From: Tubulanus polymorphus
Lineage: Eukaryota; Nemertea; Palaeonemertea; Tubulaniformes; Tubulanidae
Assembly (NCBI RefSeq): GCF_964204645.1
Contig: NC_134026.1
Coordinates: 21,098,650 to 21,162,649, forward strand
Reading direction: 5' to 3'
Length of the DNA: 64,000 nucleotides
The position numbers and the translations under genes were made by a program. Every line of letters starts with the position of its first letter. Within the stretch, counting starts at the first letter, position 1. Under the pieces are notes generated by a model. It had not been told where the DNA came from and searched no databases. It worked only from the letters and a program-made list of their open reading frames with translations. This document shows, piece after piece, positions 33,401 to 46,155 of this stretch.

Positions 33401-34860
33401 CGTTATTTTCGTCTCGATTTTCAATTCCGCAAGTTGTAAAAGTTATGTTCATCTCAATTTTCAATCTAGATTCGCAAAAAGTTAGTTTTTTAATTTCTCC
33501 CGTTATTTGAATGAAATTCATCACAATTTTCGCTCATCTTTTTTTAGATTTCTTTCTGCAGTCCTTCCGATGCTTTGTGTGGAAACTACTCAAAAAACAT
33601 TTTTATCTTTTCCCTGTTCCCTTCCATTTTAAAACGCCTATGATAAACAAAACCGAATTTAATTTTTCCCCTTCACCCTCCCAATTTGTTCTTGAAAAAA
33701 TCCATACTCAAAGTAATTCAAAAACAAAAGGCCTAAGCATACACTGTTTTGAATAGAAGAACAGTATCATCATTGCCCATAACTTCACGGATATATACAT
33801 TAATCACGTGTGAATATACTGTATTACTAATATGCTATCATTTCGAATTCAATTTGTCGAATTCGTGAATAATGATGGCCTACTCTATGATGTGATATTT
33901 AGTAGCTTTAACACCAATCAATTAGCGTTGCGAGAAGTCCAGCGGGACTGATACGCGACAAACCGTATCACGCACGAATCGCGGTCGGTGACACCCTTAA
34001 CACCGTTACAGGGATACCGCTGAATTATACATGCCGTTATACGATACATAACGTCGTTAAGTGAATCTGATTAATGAAATTAACGAAGTTTTATCACCAG
34101 GTAGATAATAAGTCAGTGGTACGAACTATACTGGGATTTCGATATATTCGTGGGTAAAGTACCTCTGTCAAGCATATCCGTGAGAAATTTCTCAGAAGAA
34201 ATGTAACTTTAGAATTAGGGTGCCCCGCTATGTTATCGATGCTTTGAAATTAAAACTTGTCATATTTTGCGGCGCATCTTTTTCGTTGACCCTACCTCAG
34301 AGTACGTATGTTTATGTAATTATATTTCATATTTTTCCAATGCTCAACCGATTCATCTCAGCATGTATGAACTGCACAATATGTTTCAAGGCCGAGTGGT
34401 GTCGATTATTATTCACAATATTTGCACCATGTACGGTTTCCGCATATTGATTAATGGATACCTCAAAACGGCGGATACTCAAGTGCTAATACGAAGTAAA
34501 TCGTTCCCAGTTGAATTGAAATGGACCGCGTGTCGACATGGCCACAATATCAACCATATTCACATACAACCATTATCGATAGAACTCTTGGGAACAACGG
34601 AAAAAATGTAAATAATTGGTCATATCTTTCACGAATTCGACACGACAAAATCGCCCTTGAAATATATCTCGAAAAATGTATTAGGTCTAAATAAATCGTT
34701 TCATTACGTAATAAATACTTTCTAATCAGCAGCGTGTCAAGAATTATATCGAATAACCTCAAAGTCGTTTAAAAACTTTTAATGTGCAGAGAACACGAAA
34801 ACGAGACAAGAAAAAAAATTACTTGAAAGTTTATTGACGCCTTGAACAATAACACTTATT
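30456..34860. other. 4.4-kb intergenic region, nothing recognised
   Basis: A/T-rich with long T and A tracts (for example 33220-33310). Open frames at 30901, 32368, 33511 and 34220-34611 lack signal peptides, domain motifs or plausible splice context. Confidence 0.4.
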
Positions 34861-35198
34861 TTGCTGAATATTGTCGACAATAAACAATGCATGAATTATA
34901 TAATATTAAGTATCAATAAAGTTATATTGGATTTGAATATTGATGATTGAATTGAATTGACCGGCAACCAGTCTAGCCCCGATATGATGATGACGTAGCG
35001 CACATCCTGGAAAAGATTATTATCAAAATCTATCACAAATAGAATTACAGTTATGAAATATATCTAATAACAAAATTAACGCAAAAATTCAGAATTGTCG
35101 TTGTTATTTTGAAACGTCAATATCGATGACGTAGTGCACATCCGATTCGCACGGAACCCCAACGCATACTAGGTAGCAATGCATATAAACATTATTGT
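34861..35198 (+). repeat. dispersed repeat H, copy 1 (second copy 43186-43492)
   Basis: Starts TTGCTGAATATTGTCGACAA. It carries AATAAAG then ATTGAATTGAATTGACCGG, then CAACCAGTCTAGCCCCG, and near the end CACGGAACCCCAACGCATA. The two copies match over most of their length. The AATAAA plus (TTGAA)n motif resembles the 3' tail of a SINE or LINE (inference). Confidence 0.85.
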
Positions 35199-35497
35199 AA
35201 CGGTTTCTACAGGGTGAAAAACCGGTCACACCGAAAATGACAAATTGTTCTCAGAAAATGAACCAGTTCTTAGTATCTGATTCACGTGGCAGAAAATGTG
35301 ACATCGAAAACATGAGGTGCTATCTGTTCATTTACAATGATCAGTAACGATGCTTAAAACGGACGTTACACATGTCGTTGTGAAAAAAAAAACATTTGGC
35401 AGGTTTTTGTCCGGTTTTCAAAGCCCACAAAATGTCACAGTCACGCGTGTGTGTTTCGACAAACAGAGTCTTTTATTCTTCTCCTTAATCTCTAATG

Positions 35498-35576
35498 TAT
35501 GGTGGCTGATAAGCTGTTCTGGCGCCCTCATTTACATACCAGGAATTTTACGCTATGGCCCTTATCAGCCACCATA
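35498..35576. mobile_element. 79-bp miniature of the foldback family, flanked by 6-bp duplication CTAATG
   Basis: The left 16 bp are TATGGTGGCTGATAAG and the right about 60 bp equal the right tip of the 1,650-bp element, from GTTCTGGCGCCCTC outward to CAGCCACCATA. All tandem units are missing. CTAATG occurs on both sides (35492-35497 and 35577-35582), so this copy inserted by its own transposition event. Confidence 0.92.
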
Positions 35577-35582
35577 CTAATG

Positions 35583-36653
35583 GCTCTTCTAAGCCACCGC
35601 ACGAAATACCCTCAAATAAAAAATTCTGAAAACATTTCGTTACACTTAGGCCTCTAAATCGCCTTAGAGTCCATGGTTAAACGTATTTTATAGTATACAA
35701 TGCGGCTGTTCCCCCTTAAATACATTTATCGATCAATAAACTGGTTAACCTCTGGATGAATCGGTTTGAAACACGCGCAGCTCTTAGCGAAACTTGTACG
35801 TCGAAGATTGCTAAACTACGGGCGTCTTAACACGTGTACCGCCGAAGCAAGCCGACGAATTTTGCGTTGAGGCACCGTGTTCTGAGCTTGTTTTGCCGTT
35901 AGCCGAACCTGACAATTGGTAATAAAGTTGTATTGTTTTACGCGAATTTTACACTTTTCTAGCAGTTACATTCATCACCCCGCACACACACATACATAGA
36001 CGGGAAACGCCTTACTCGCTGAAACCAAACTTGCAGAATTAAATGATGCAGTATTCTAGAATCTACTTAGCTATTTGGAACTAAGTAACGCGTGTATAGT
36101 TAATTCGTTCATACAGTAGGATACCGTCGTTAGTTCAATGATGTTAGTTACACGTAGCTTCCTAAACAGAATCAGGAAATCTTCTATTTCTCTGTATCTA
36201 TCTGCTTAGTGTTAGAAACAACCTGTTTCGCGCTCCGTTGCACACTAGAAGGCTGTACCTTCTCTTTTGAATTAGGCCTATCGTGTATAATCAAATGTGG
36301 ATAAAATAGTGACAACGTTTCTATCTTTTCCCCGAAAATATATTTCGTAGTTGGCCATTCAAACTGACCGTTTTCGCACACGAGGAGAATTAAAAGCTTT
36401 TGCTTTCAGATTAATTCAGCCCCGTATTTTGAGTTTTTGCATTACATTTTTTTTTGTAAAAGCATGTTTTGGTCGATTTTTTTCGCACGCTCGCTTTCAG
36501 ATATTCTCGTGTCGCCGTCGATTGACCAACCTTTGAAAACGTTTTGAACGAGGTGCCGATAAGATCCTAACATCTAAAGTTATTCGTATGTAGAATCCGT
36601 CATGCAAAATTTATGGCAGTTGATCACGCAAAATGACTTCGGCAGCCTGGGCG
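35583..36653. other. intergenic, nothing recognised
   Basis: No gene or repeat was identified. Short open frames on both strands near 36184-36536 are unsupported. Confidence 0.4.
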
Positions 36654-36882
36654 AACTTCGGTTATCGGAGTTAGTCGACTATAGTCGAACTAAACGAAAC
36701 CGAATGTAAGTTAGTTGGAACTATGGTCCAAAAATGGTCGACCACGGGATTGAGCACGGTAGCTGTAGTTCCGACCCATTTCCAAGATGGCCGAGACTGT
36801 GAAATACGTTACGACCGAACTATGGTGCGTTCGGCTATTACGTAGTTCCGACCATAGTCGACTAGCTACAAAAACCGAAGTT
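36654..36882. mobile_element. MITE of 229 bp with about 38-bp inverted ends
   Basis: Ends begin AACTTCGGTT. The arms both carry TAGTCGACTAT(A/G)GTCG followed by GAACTA, with a few mismatches. The interior holds GGAACTATGGTCC and related GTTCCGACC pieces and no coding frame. No clear target duplication was found. Confidence 0.65.
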
Positions 36883-39095
36883 GGTCCTGAATAGAAACTG
36901 AATATGCAAGGCAACTTCTGTATCTTTTACAATGTATAGTTGCCACTAGACATATGCAGTCGAAATTGAAACTTCTTGTAACGCGATTGTCTGAGTTTAT
37001 GCGCGAGGGCATTGAAAGTACACAGATGCGCGAACTTCAGTAAGTTGTTGTAACGCGTTGCTCGATCGCAATAGAATCCTGACAATAATGAGCGATTGCG
37101 CGCGATGATTGATAGTATTTTTGAATTATTTATACGAATTCACTCGAACACGAAGGTCGCGGCCTCGCCAGCCGTGAGCAATGAACCGGCAATAAAGTTT
37201 ATCTCCATCGGTTGTTTACAAGTATGTGTGGTGTGGAATTGTCGGGTAATATTTTATCCGCGTCATACACAGTTGTCGATGGATCTTGAATTGATACATT
37301 CTACGGCGCTTTAAAAGAAAAGTATAGCCGACTTAACGCAGAGCACCCTTGAAATATAATGGCTCTTAAATTGTTTACGGACCTCTTGTTAACTTCTAAA
37401 CATCACTTCAACATTTTATAGATCAAGATTTATAGCAGATTCTTAGAGTAAAGAGCAGTGGATACGAACGTAAGCAAACGAATAGTTCCGTAAAATTAGA
37501 AAAAAATGAATTTAAAGAGTCTTTATTCAAAAAAGCAGAGGCATTCCTAAAAAAACAGAAGAGAACTAAAGGACAATTTCAAGGTCATTCAGAAAACGCC
37601 GTGGCAGCAGGTATTCGACGAACGAAAAAGTTGTTTTGTTACCATAAAAAGCGCTCGTTTTTAAACTTCAATTTCAACATCGACGACCTAAAGTTCAAGC
37701 GTTGCAGCGTAAAATCAAACATGGAAAACACGACGGAAAATCGATCATGAAAATGAATAAAGGAGAATCCGGGCAAAAGTATCGCTTCAAAGAGCTCTTG
37801 ACGTTGTCAGCGCAAGATCACGGAGGCTAACGTTGCTTATCCTTTTCATACCAGAGACACCCAAAATGATTATATACGTACTCATCATCTTGGCGCAGTC
37901 TCACAATGATAGTATTAACTTCTCTAGACATAACAGTGATCTATAGTATAACCCGAATGAAATGAAGGACAGCCTTAACTGTTCCACTAACAATTTTGCA
38001 TTGTTCAACACATGGGTACTGGTTTACACGAACCAGAACCGAAAGTTCCAATTATGGACATGGGTCAACAATGCGTAGGAAAACTCAATCCAGAACGTTG
38101 TTTGTAGTATTTCAGAAACTATTCAAAATTTGGTGTATACGCTCAAGATCATTTTAGATTAACGCCAAAAATGGCAAAGCACCGTAACGAGCCTTTTAGA
38201 ATATCATCAAAGTTGTATTCAAATGATTTCTAAACAATCTACGTCCCGATATTTGTATCAAGAGCTATTGTATAACGGTTTGTGGCCCAACAAAAACGAT
38301 ACTGCTAAAATGAATGTATGTGACGTAGAACGGGAAAACATCTTTATTCATATCTATAAAAGTTTCATTTGACATATACATTCATTTGACATACACTATG
38401 TATTGGAAATCTACTGACGATATATCCTACATATTAACACGTTCGTGTCCTTTCTTATATACGCTATCTTTTTTCTAAAGATGTTGAAAATAATGAATGG
38501 TTTCCAGATGAAAATTCTACTACAATCTCCGTCGTATTGAAGCCGTTGATCTTTTGAAGTAGTACACGCTTTGCTTCTCTATCGCTTGCTACCTGATTGG
38601 CATTAATTAGTAGCTTAATTAGAAAGGTGTTTCAATTCACTCGACGCCGACCTATCTGCTTTAATTGAGTTGCAGTTTGAAGTCGTTTTTATCCACGCGA
38701 TTGTTCGGTTGTTGAGGCATGAATTACAATTAACGGCGACAAGAATTACAAGGTTGCGTCGTGTCGAACTTCTACCAGAGATTGAATTATTTATCGCACT
38801 CTCATAGATCATCTTCGGAGCTGAGTTATATAAGAATTGAAGGTTTGTTCCATTAAATCGTTGTTTTCCAGGCCATTCACTATGTGTGTTGGATGCAACT
38901 CAATGTCACCTCTGCTTTTTCGTTTCTCCGAAAATGAAAATTTCCACAACTATTTAAAATCAGAACATTTTATCAAGCGTAAAGCAATGAATCTGTAATC
39001 TACTAAATATAGCGGGTTAATGGTAGCCACGACCGCAAGATCCCACCTATTTAGTGTTTGGGTAGCGATAGTCATATGCCTAATGGGACTTTCCT
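36883..39095. other. intergenic, nothing recognised
   Basis: A/T-rich sequence without supported genes. Confidence 0.4.
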
Positions 39096-39305
39096 GTCTT
39101 GTAGTAAGGATAAAAACGATACATCCTGTTTCTTCTTATCGGCTGGCTCATTTTGTAAATCGCAATGGAATTTGTAATCAGTTCATTTCTATAGCTGCCG
39201 TATCTGTAGTTATAAGCTTGATCATGATTTTTTTTTAAGCAGGGTAGATAGGCGGCGGCTGGGTCAACTGTTAAGCTCAGCAGAAAGGAGAAATAGGTGT
39301 CAATT
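39096..39305 (-). repeat. dispersed repeat E, copy 2
   Basis: Reverse-complement partner of 9643-9835. The 72-codon frame at 39020-39238 lies mostly inside it and is therefore not a gene. Confidence 0.75.
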
Positions 39306-42300
39306 CTTTAGCCTAAAAATAACGTGTTTAGCCATAAAAAGGTTATCTCATATCATGTTTCACTGTGATAACACCAGAGAAGAGTTTTCAATTCCCAGAG
39401 AAGAAAGTTTGTGATTTGCTAATTTTGTACAGATTGGTGTATGTGTAACTCATCGTGACAAATTAATTTCATTTTTCGAACGAAATTTAGAGATTTGCGG
39501 AGTCCCATCTGGCAGTAATATGCTGTTAATATCTGGACGTTTTTCGAATTCATTTAATGAAAAACACTTGACAATTAATTCATATTCATAATTTAGCACT
39601 GTCAATGTAAAAGTACTTGGGTTTTTATATTCATAATTCAGCACTGCCAATCTAAGAGTCAAGAGTACTAGAGTTTAGTTATGTCAAATATACATTTTTT
39701 GGGAAATTTGAACAGGCATTCCGTTCAAACTAGAGTTTGAGATACACGTTGGATGATATTTCCATTCAAAGTAATGCTTTATTCGTAAAGCTTGGACTTT
39801 TCTGCTTGTCGGGACTCGTGAGGACCGGTTTGGGATTTCTACATAATAACTGGATCATTTTTCAAAAAGACCCTTTTCTTAAAAGGGTTAAATTGGGTCA
39901 AAATGAATAAGCTGAAACTCCCTCACCAGCACCAAGGACGTAGCGCCGCAAAATAATCGATCTCGACCGTTGTCGGAGTAATAACAGTGATTGGGTTTGA
40001 CATTCCATAATGTAGTTCAACTGATTTACCTTACGTGAACTTCATACTTCAACTAGGATTCTTAGGTATCTTTGTTCAGAATTAGTAGATAATATATACG
40101 CAACCTATTATATTCGGTATGACTTTTAATCGTATTTTGTCAAGTTCACAATTCCGTTTTTCGAAGCCTCCATTAGAAATACAATTTGACCATGAAATCT
40201 ATTCTCGACTATTATTGATTGTTCCCGAAAAGCGCCACACACACAATGGTCAGAAATGAACGATAATAACGATAAGCTGTCTATGAAGATGTGAGATTAC
40301 GTGCGACCCGTAATGAATTGAATCCCGATATAACGAACGTGACCGGAGACTGGCGAAATGAATAGGGCCATTTCATTCTATAAGGCGGCCACTTTTCTCT
40401 CGGCGGGATCGGACAGTCGCGTTCGGTTATTACCATACGAAATCGATAGATCGTTGCGATGAATGGCAAGCGTCGTAACGCTCAGCGATATCTGATGCCA
40501 TGAGCCCTATAAAGCAAAATATGCCCGGAATTATGACTACGTCGTAATTTAGTCGTATACGCCGTCGCAACAGTCACAATCGTAGTTTACGGCCGTTTTT
40601 CGCGCATATAAAACAAATGTAACGATGCACGCTTAAATGGAATGATCGACGGCCAGTTGGTTTACGCGGTCAGTGACCCGAGTTTTGTTTATTCGGCAAT
40701 AGACATCATGTTAAACCATTCTCCGTAACGTTGTTGACTAGCATTGAATGAGTTTGTTCGTCCGGCTCCGCAATATTGTTGTAATGGGCTACCGGCACAG
40801 CTGCTGTGGCAATCGATGATTCCACGTAAATGGCAAGCGAAGATCCACCAGGTTCGCTAGTAGTTACTCGGTTACCGCGCTTCAATTTCTATCACATTTC
40901 TATAAAGTTCGAATCGACTATCAATTCCCAGTAAAACTATACCATACACTCATTGGGAACGTCAATCTAATATCTATTTGATCACTTGTTTGACAACGTT
41001 TTCATTTCGGAAACATCCAGTTCACCACGTAAAACTGAGTGTATTGTTACGCCATCTTTGTGTGAGCCGGTACCCCATTATTGATTGATTGCAGACGTGG
41101 ACTCATTTCGTCCCTGCTCGCGGGTTCGAATCAAGATGTTAGCGGCGCTTCGTTGTGTCTATCCCCCAGCTGCCGGGTCGGGAATACTTTTACATTTGCA
41201 TTTTACAGTAAAAATTAAACTAGCGAAAACGATTGACGCCGTGAACGAACAGAAAAGTGAAGTGACACTACAAATAAAATGTCATCTATACGCGTCTGAA
41301 ACTGATAAATGTCAATAAATGCACTTACAAAGGCATCGATCAAAACAGTCTAGAAATAACCATGAATATGCAATCATATGCTTCATAATGGACAGTAATA
41401 ATATTTTGGTTTTCTGGAGTCTAAGTGTGAGTGCGCGCGTTTATAATCGAATCTAGATGGCTTCGACCGGCATTATATGGCCAACGTCATTATAATCGTA
41501 CACTGGGTGCGACGTTGTGTTTTTTCAACGCGATTTTGCCGTGGGACTTACGTTTCGCAGTGAACGCTAACCACATTACGGGAGATAGTGGATGTCAAAA
41601 ATTCTCCTAATAGGATTTTCACGACGAAATAAGTTTCCCCGAATGTTACGATTCCTTCGCGAAATGTCACCGACAATTATTCGATCTCGAACACGGACGA
41701 GCCATATAGTTTCTCAATATATATAAGGACGTTTCCTAAAAACGCGAAGTAGGCGCGTACTAGTTTTCGCTTTGGGCCCTGTTGTTAATTTGTAAACATT
41801 GTCAACGAATGACGATAGATGCGGTGATCAAGTTTGTAGCATCACCTTACGAAACGAGCGAATCGAATGCGGTGATATATATCTTTACTATCAGGTCGTG
41901 GCAGTAACCATTTGTCTTTGCCTTCGGGATGACAGTAACAAAGTGTAATGGTTGTTTAGGATCACTGGTGTCGCATTGATGACGCAGGCCAAAGGGATAT
42001 CCGGCTGAGTCGTCGGGAGAACGTTTAGAATTTCAACTCGGAAATTGATGTATATATGTATCCATGAAAATATCGTCGATATTCAGTCCCCAATGATTTA
42101 TGCGTTGCATAAAACTACTAAAATAGATCTAGACACAGAAGCTTCTCTTATTTACAATAATTTTGATAGCTTCCTATGGCAAATGGTTACGATAAAACTA
42201 GTTTTTAGAAAAACTACGTACGAACCACTACGCATATAGCCTCAAGGGCATCAAATCTATCATTTTACTTCGGTTAAATTGAGCGTAGATAGATTTCTGT

Positions 42301-43185
42301 TTCCTCCTGAAGTGTGCAATTTCATTTTTTACCCCACGGTCGGTGCTGGCTGGAAAAACGTTTCCGTTCCATTTGAACAATGGAAATCCTAATTTAATCT
42401 TAATTAAATCGATCGCAATTTTTCTTCGGTCGGACAACTCGAAATTGGAATGCTGATCGCATTGACGTGTCCATATTTCGTACTCGGGGGACGGACGAAA
42501 GATGAGGTTTGTAATATTTTCCGGTTATGGCGGATGTTTGGTTGAAATCTCGAGCGAAAACACTGCTGTAAGCGTACACACATCACAGTCGATTTCACGC
42601 GTAACCTATTCCAGCAGGCGCAGCTATACAGGGATATTATATTAAACGAACTGTGGGTGATCTTTATGTGAGCGAAATCAAAGTTAATCAAGAAACCCTC
42701 TTTGCTTTCATCGGTGGTCATTCCCAAGTAAGGATCGTTTGATGCCGGCCGTGGTGAACATGGCGCAATTGCTTTCGGTGTGATACGCAACCCTAATCTT
42801 TGTACGTGCGAAGATCACAGCGCCTTTCGTCCAATCTTATTTCCCCGGATGATGGTGTAACGGTATTTAGTTGGAAAGAAAAAAATTGCCGCATTTTCGG
42901 TGACGACACCGGATTACCGCGGGCGGCAAAATTAAACACGTGTACATACGGATACGAGGGTAATGCCATTAGGGCAGCTGCGTAATTAATGAACATTTTC
43001 ATACGTATGTGCAAAAGTTCTTACATAGGCAGCCAGTATTTGGACATTCGCTAATTTTCCGGTGGCATTTCTAAACTAATAACTGAGGCAATTCGTGTTG
43101 ACATTTACACGAGCGGCTAGGAAAACTGTTGTTTTAAGTTAACAAGAAAACTAAGCTGAACGTTTGTTTCTTGAGTTAAAACGAA
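39306..43185. other. 3.9-kb intergenic region, nothing recognised
   Basis: Contains paired TATTCATAATT(T/C)AGCACTG copies at 39580-39650 and otherwise A/T-rich DNA. The 128-codon minus frame at 42404-42790 has no family similarity or splice support. Confidence 0.4.
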
Positions 43186-43492
43186 TTGCTGAATATTGTC
43201 GACAATAAATTATCAACTGTATAATATTAATGACCAATAAAGATATTTTGGATTTGGATATATCGATAATTGAATTGAATTGACCGGCAACCAGTCTAGC
43301 CCCGTTATAATTATTATTGATGACGTTGTGAACATCCTAGAAAAAATAATTATTACAATTTACCAAATATGAAACAAGAATATGAACGCTAACATTCAAA
43401 TTCAATTGTGAAACACCAATATTGATGACGTATAGCGCACATCGACTCACACGGAACCCCAACGCATAGGTATCAATGTATATAAATATTAT
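43186..43492 (+). repeat. dispersed repeat H, copy 2
   Basis: Partner of 34861-35198 in the same orientation, with internal small deletions. It retains TTGAATTGAATTGACCGGC, AGTCTAGCCCCG and CACGGAACCCCAACGCATA. Confidence 0.85.
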
Positions 43493-44082
43493 CGTTTAAT
43501 ATAACTGTTTTACGGCATCAAAAAATCTGTAGTGAAAAAATTGAGATCTTCGATAAACTGTCGTTGACCAGTACTAAAAGTATATAGAAAATTAATTCCC
43601 GTCTTTGAATAACTAACTTTGAGAACTAATTATTTCGGATGTTGTTTGATGCTGGAAATGTTTGGTTCGATTTACGCTCCAAAGGCACTTGTGCAAGTTA
43701 CGCATTCATCGGACATCAGTCAAATTGAGAGAAAATGTCGGAGATCTAAACGTTTCAATAATACAAACAGGACCCCGGGGTTGAGAATGTCGAATAGCGG
43801 ACGACAACAATATTCATCTTTATGATTATTGCATAATTGACATTCTCTTCCAATGCCTCCAACGTCAATTGATTTTTAAGCCGAATTAATTTCTTTCTGA
43901 AAATTCACTCATGGTTCGTTGTTTCTTATCAGTCTCGCATATTGCGTAACACGTTTGTTACCCATTCTTACATAGTTTCTGTCTTGCGCCACAATTCTCC
44001 GCGAAACTGGTATAAAAATGTTAAGTTCATTACATGAATGGGGGTAAAACTATACGTTATACGCGTACTTCTCTCGCACCAG

Positions 44083-44348
44083 TTTCCCTGGGAAACATGT
44101 AAAAATGGCTTTTCTGGGAATTATCTCGTTGATCCCTCTTGTGCATCGTACTGTGCACCCTTACAGCGGGGAATTGTTTCCGGCGGCTACAAACAGTTTC
44201 TCCAGCCAAGCGATATGTGTGGGCACATAACGTACGTATGGGTATTTTATACGTATGGAATATTGAGTTGTTTATACTTCGGATTTTTTTCAGCCCTCCG
44301 AACCAAACCAAACGCATGAATGTTTGTGGATCTATGTCAATCATATGA
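44083..44348 (+). CDS. candidate two-exon 3' end of a small cysteine-containing protein
   Basis: Exon 44083-44231 lies between an acceptor (TCTCTCGCACCAG) and a strong donor (C|GTACGT). A 62-bp intron with an ATTTTTTTCAG acceptor joins it in phase to exon 44294-44348, which ends in TGA. The translation has five cysteines (TCKNG, SCASYC, DMCGH, NVCGS) and reads like an extracellular protein. The 5' part is not identified: the in-frame ATG at 44038 would give 82 residues with a poor signal peptide, and a TATA-like TATAAAA sits only 27 bp before it. I do not recognise the family. The evidence is splice-site quality, phase match and cysteine content only. Confidence 0.3.
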
Positions 44349-45502
44349 ATGTATTCTACAGAATGGTGTTACATAGTAAGACTAGGCGCAATATCGCCCG
44401 ATTCTTCTTTTACGATTCTTTTACTAAAGGTGTACACACCGGCAGCGCGGCTGTACTTTTTTCCCGTTAGTCTCTCCGCAACGATCAAAATGAGCTCCAC
44501 GCAACCGCAACGTTGATGAGCAACTTCCCTCATTTCTTTCGACAGCAGAAAAACATAAAGACCTCAGTATACTGTATACGATGCTTTCAGAATGAACTAC
44601 GATCCGCCTTTACTTTTAAGCCTGATTACGCGAAAGCGCTTTCTCGTGTTCCTTATGTAGCGCGAACAATTATTCCATATCACTTCTTGTTTATATTGCC
44701 GCGACTCCTACGTAATTCGGCTTCGTTTTTTGACGGCGCGTCATTACATGACAAATGATAAGCGAGCGCGTTTTTTTCCGGCCGTATACCGCCGGCGATT
44801 CAGATTCTATAGTAAGACTAGCAATAAAAATGTCCGGTTCATTATCAACTACAAACCACCGGCGCGCATACGCCATGTTGAATCTTATTTATGCGGCCAT
44901 AAACTTCGCTTTATCCGACATTTAATGACCGAATGGCACAACGATGGTTGCCATGATTTTTAGTTTTATGTTACTGGCAAGTGTCGAGTATGAATGCTGA
45001 TTTGTGTTTACTCCTTGTAGATTAATTATGCTATATGGTGAACCATTTATACCTGATGGTATTAGATCCCGATGCGCTCTCATAAAACTATTTCTATATT
45101 CTTGTTTACTCGCTGGGGGCAGTTTTAATATAGAGTGTCAGCGGGTTTACTGAAATTAACAGCGATGAATGTGATAGGGAGAGCACAATTCAATATAGCC
45201 GTTTTAATTAAGGAAAGTCCTCGGTGATCTTATTAAGGGCGGCTACGGCATGCTTCGATGGGGTGGTGCCAGACATGCCACTGTGAGCCGTTCACCTTAT
45301 TGTACAAAAGCGGCAGCATATTTCGATATTTGGGATGTAATAACTAAATGGAACTAGACATGAACAGACTTAGTTATTTTGCTATGATAATCATAAACAG
45401 CAAGATGAAAGTGGGAGGGGCTTCGTTATCAGCGATTAGAAATGGCGTCATTACAGCAAAGAATGGTCGACAGGCTTCGCAAAACAACAATTTCAAACAT
45501 AC

Positions 45503-45665
45503 CGAGCCTCAGCTCGGAGGTTTTGTGGGAAGACTCGAAATCTTTTTCAGTCAGTTTTTCGTTCGAACGCAAATTACCCGACCCTTCGATATTTACGGCG
45601 GAATGATAACCCCAGACAGCTCCCAACATGAAAATTGCCAACCCAACCCCCAAGATTCTCTTCAT
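45503..45665 (-). CDS. candidate first coding exon of a secreted protein
   Basis: On the minus strand an ATG at 45665 opens MKRILGVGLAIFMLGAVWG, a textbook signal peptide with a basic n-region and a hydrophobic core. A polar Glu/Ser/Lys-rich segment follows, and the exon ends at a strong donor (TCG|GTATGT) in phase 1. Without splicing the frame stops 24 codons later. I could not find the following exon with confidence in the lower-coordinate sequence. The longer plus-strand frame over the same bases (45348-45725) looks like its shadow. Confidence 0.3.
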
Positions 45666-46082
45666 TTGGGGAGATTTTTTAATACAGTTTTTACCTTCGG
45701 TGACCCAAATGTTATACACGAATGAGCTTAAATCGCTGTAGTTGTGACGTTAATTGCGAGGGAAAAACTTCATCGGGTTTTAGACTTTAGATGGGTACTA
45801 TCTTCTACTTCCCGAATCCACAATCAGTATAAAATGCTGGTCCAGAAAACATTATTTATCAATCAGTTCATATCATTTGACGAGAATCAAATATCGTAAT
45901 ATTGGTTATTTCTGTACGTACAAGGTAAATTACATAGATTAGAAGAATTGATGAATGTTATGTAATCATGGAGTTTGTTCTATGACTGCAAAATGGATAT
46001 GATCTCTTTAATAATCTGTTTGGCCACCACCATGTCTACGTACCGCGCTCCGTAGCTACGATTTGCCTACCCTATAAAAAAC
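45666..46082. other. intergenic, nothing recognised
   Basis: A plus-strand TATAAAA occurs at 45828-45834 but no supported gene follows. Confidence 0.35.
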
Positions 46083-46084
46083 TA

Positions 46085-46155
46085 TTTCGTTCGATCGAAA
46101 AATTATTCGTCCTAATAAAAAACATTTGAAATGTTTTCGTTCGAACGAAAAGATT
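46085..46155. repeat. cluster of overlapping perfect palindromes
   Basis: TTCGATCGAA at 46090-46099, AAAACATTT(G)AAATGTTTT at 46119-46137 and the perfect 18-bp palindrome TTTTCGTTCGAACGAAAA at 46134-46151 are packed within about 60 bp. Confidence 0.8.

Noticed and set aside
39020-39238. Hydrophobic 72-codon frame resembling a membrane protein
   Set aside because: Mostly within dispersed repeat E, whose other copy lacks the frame.
42404-42790. 128-codon minus frame
   Set aside because: No signal peptide, domain or credible splice sites. The length is at the level expected by chance in a 64-kb window.
45348-45725. 125-codon plus-strand frame
   Set aside because: No motif or composition typical of protein. 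The antisense signal-peptide exon with a strong donor explains the openness better.
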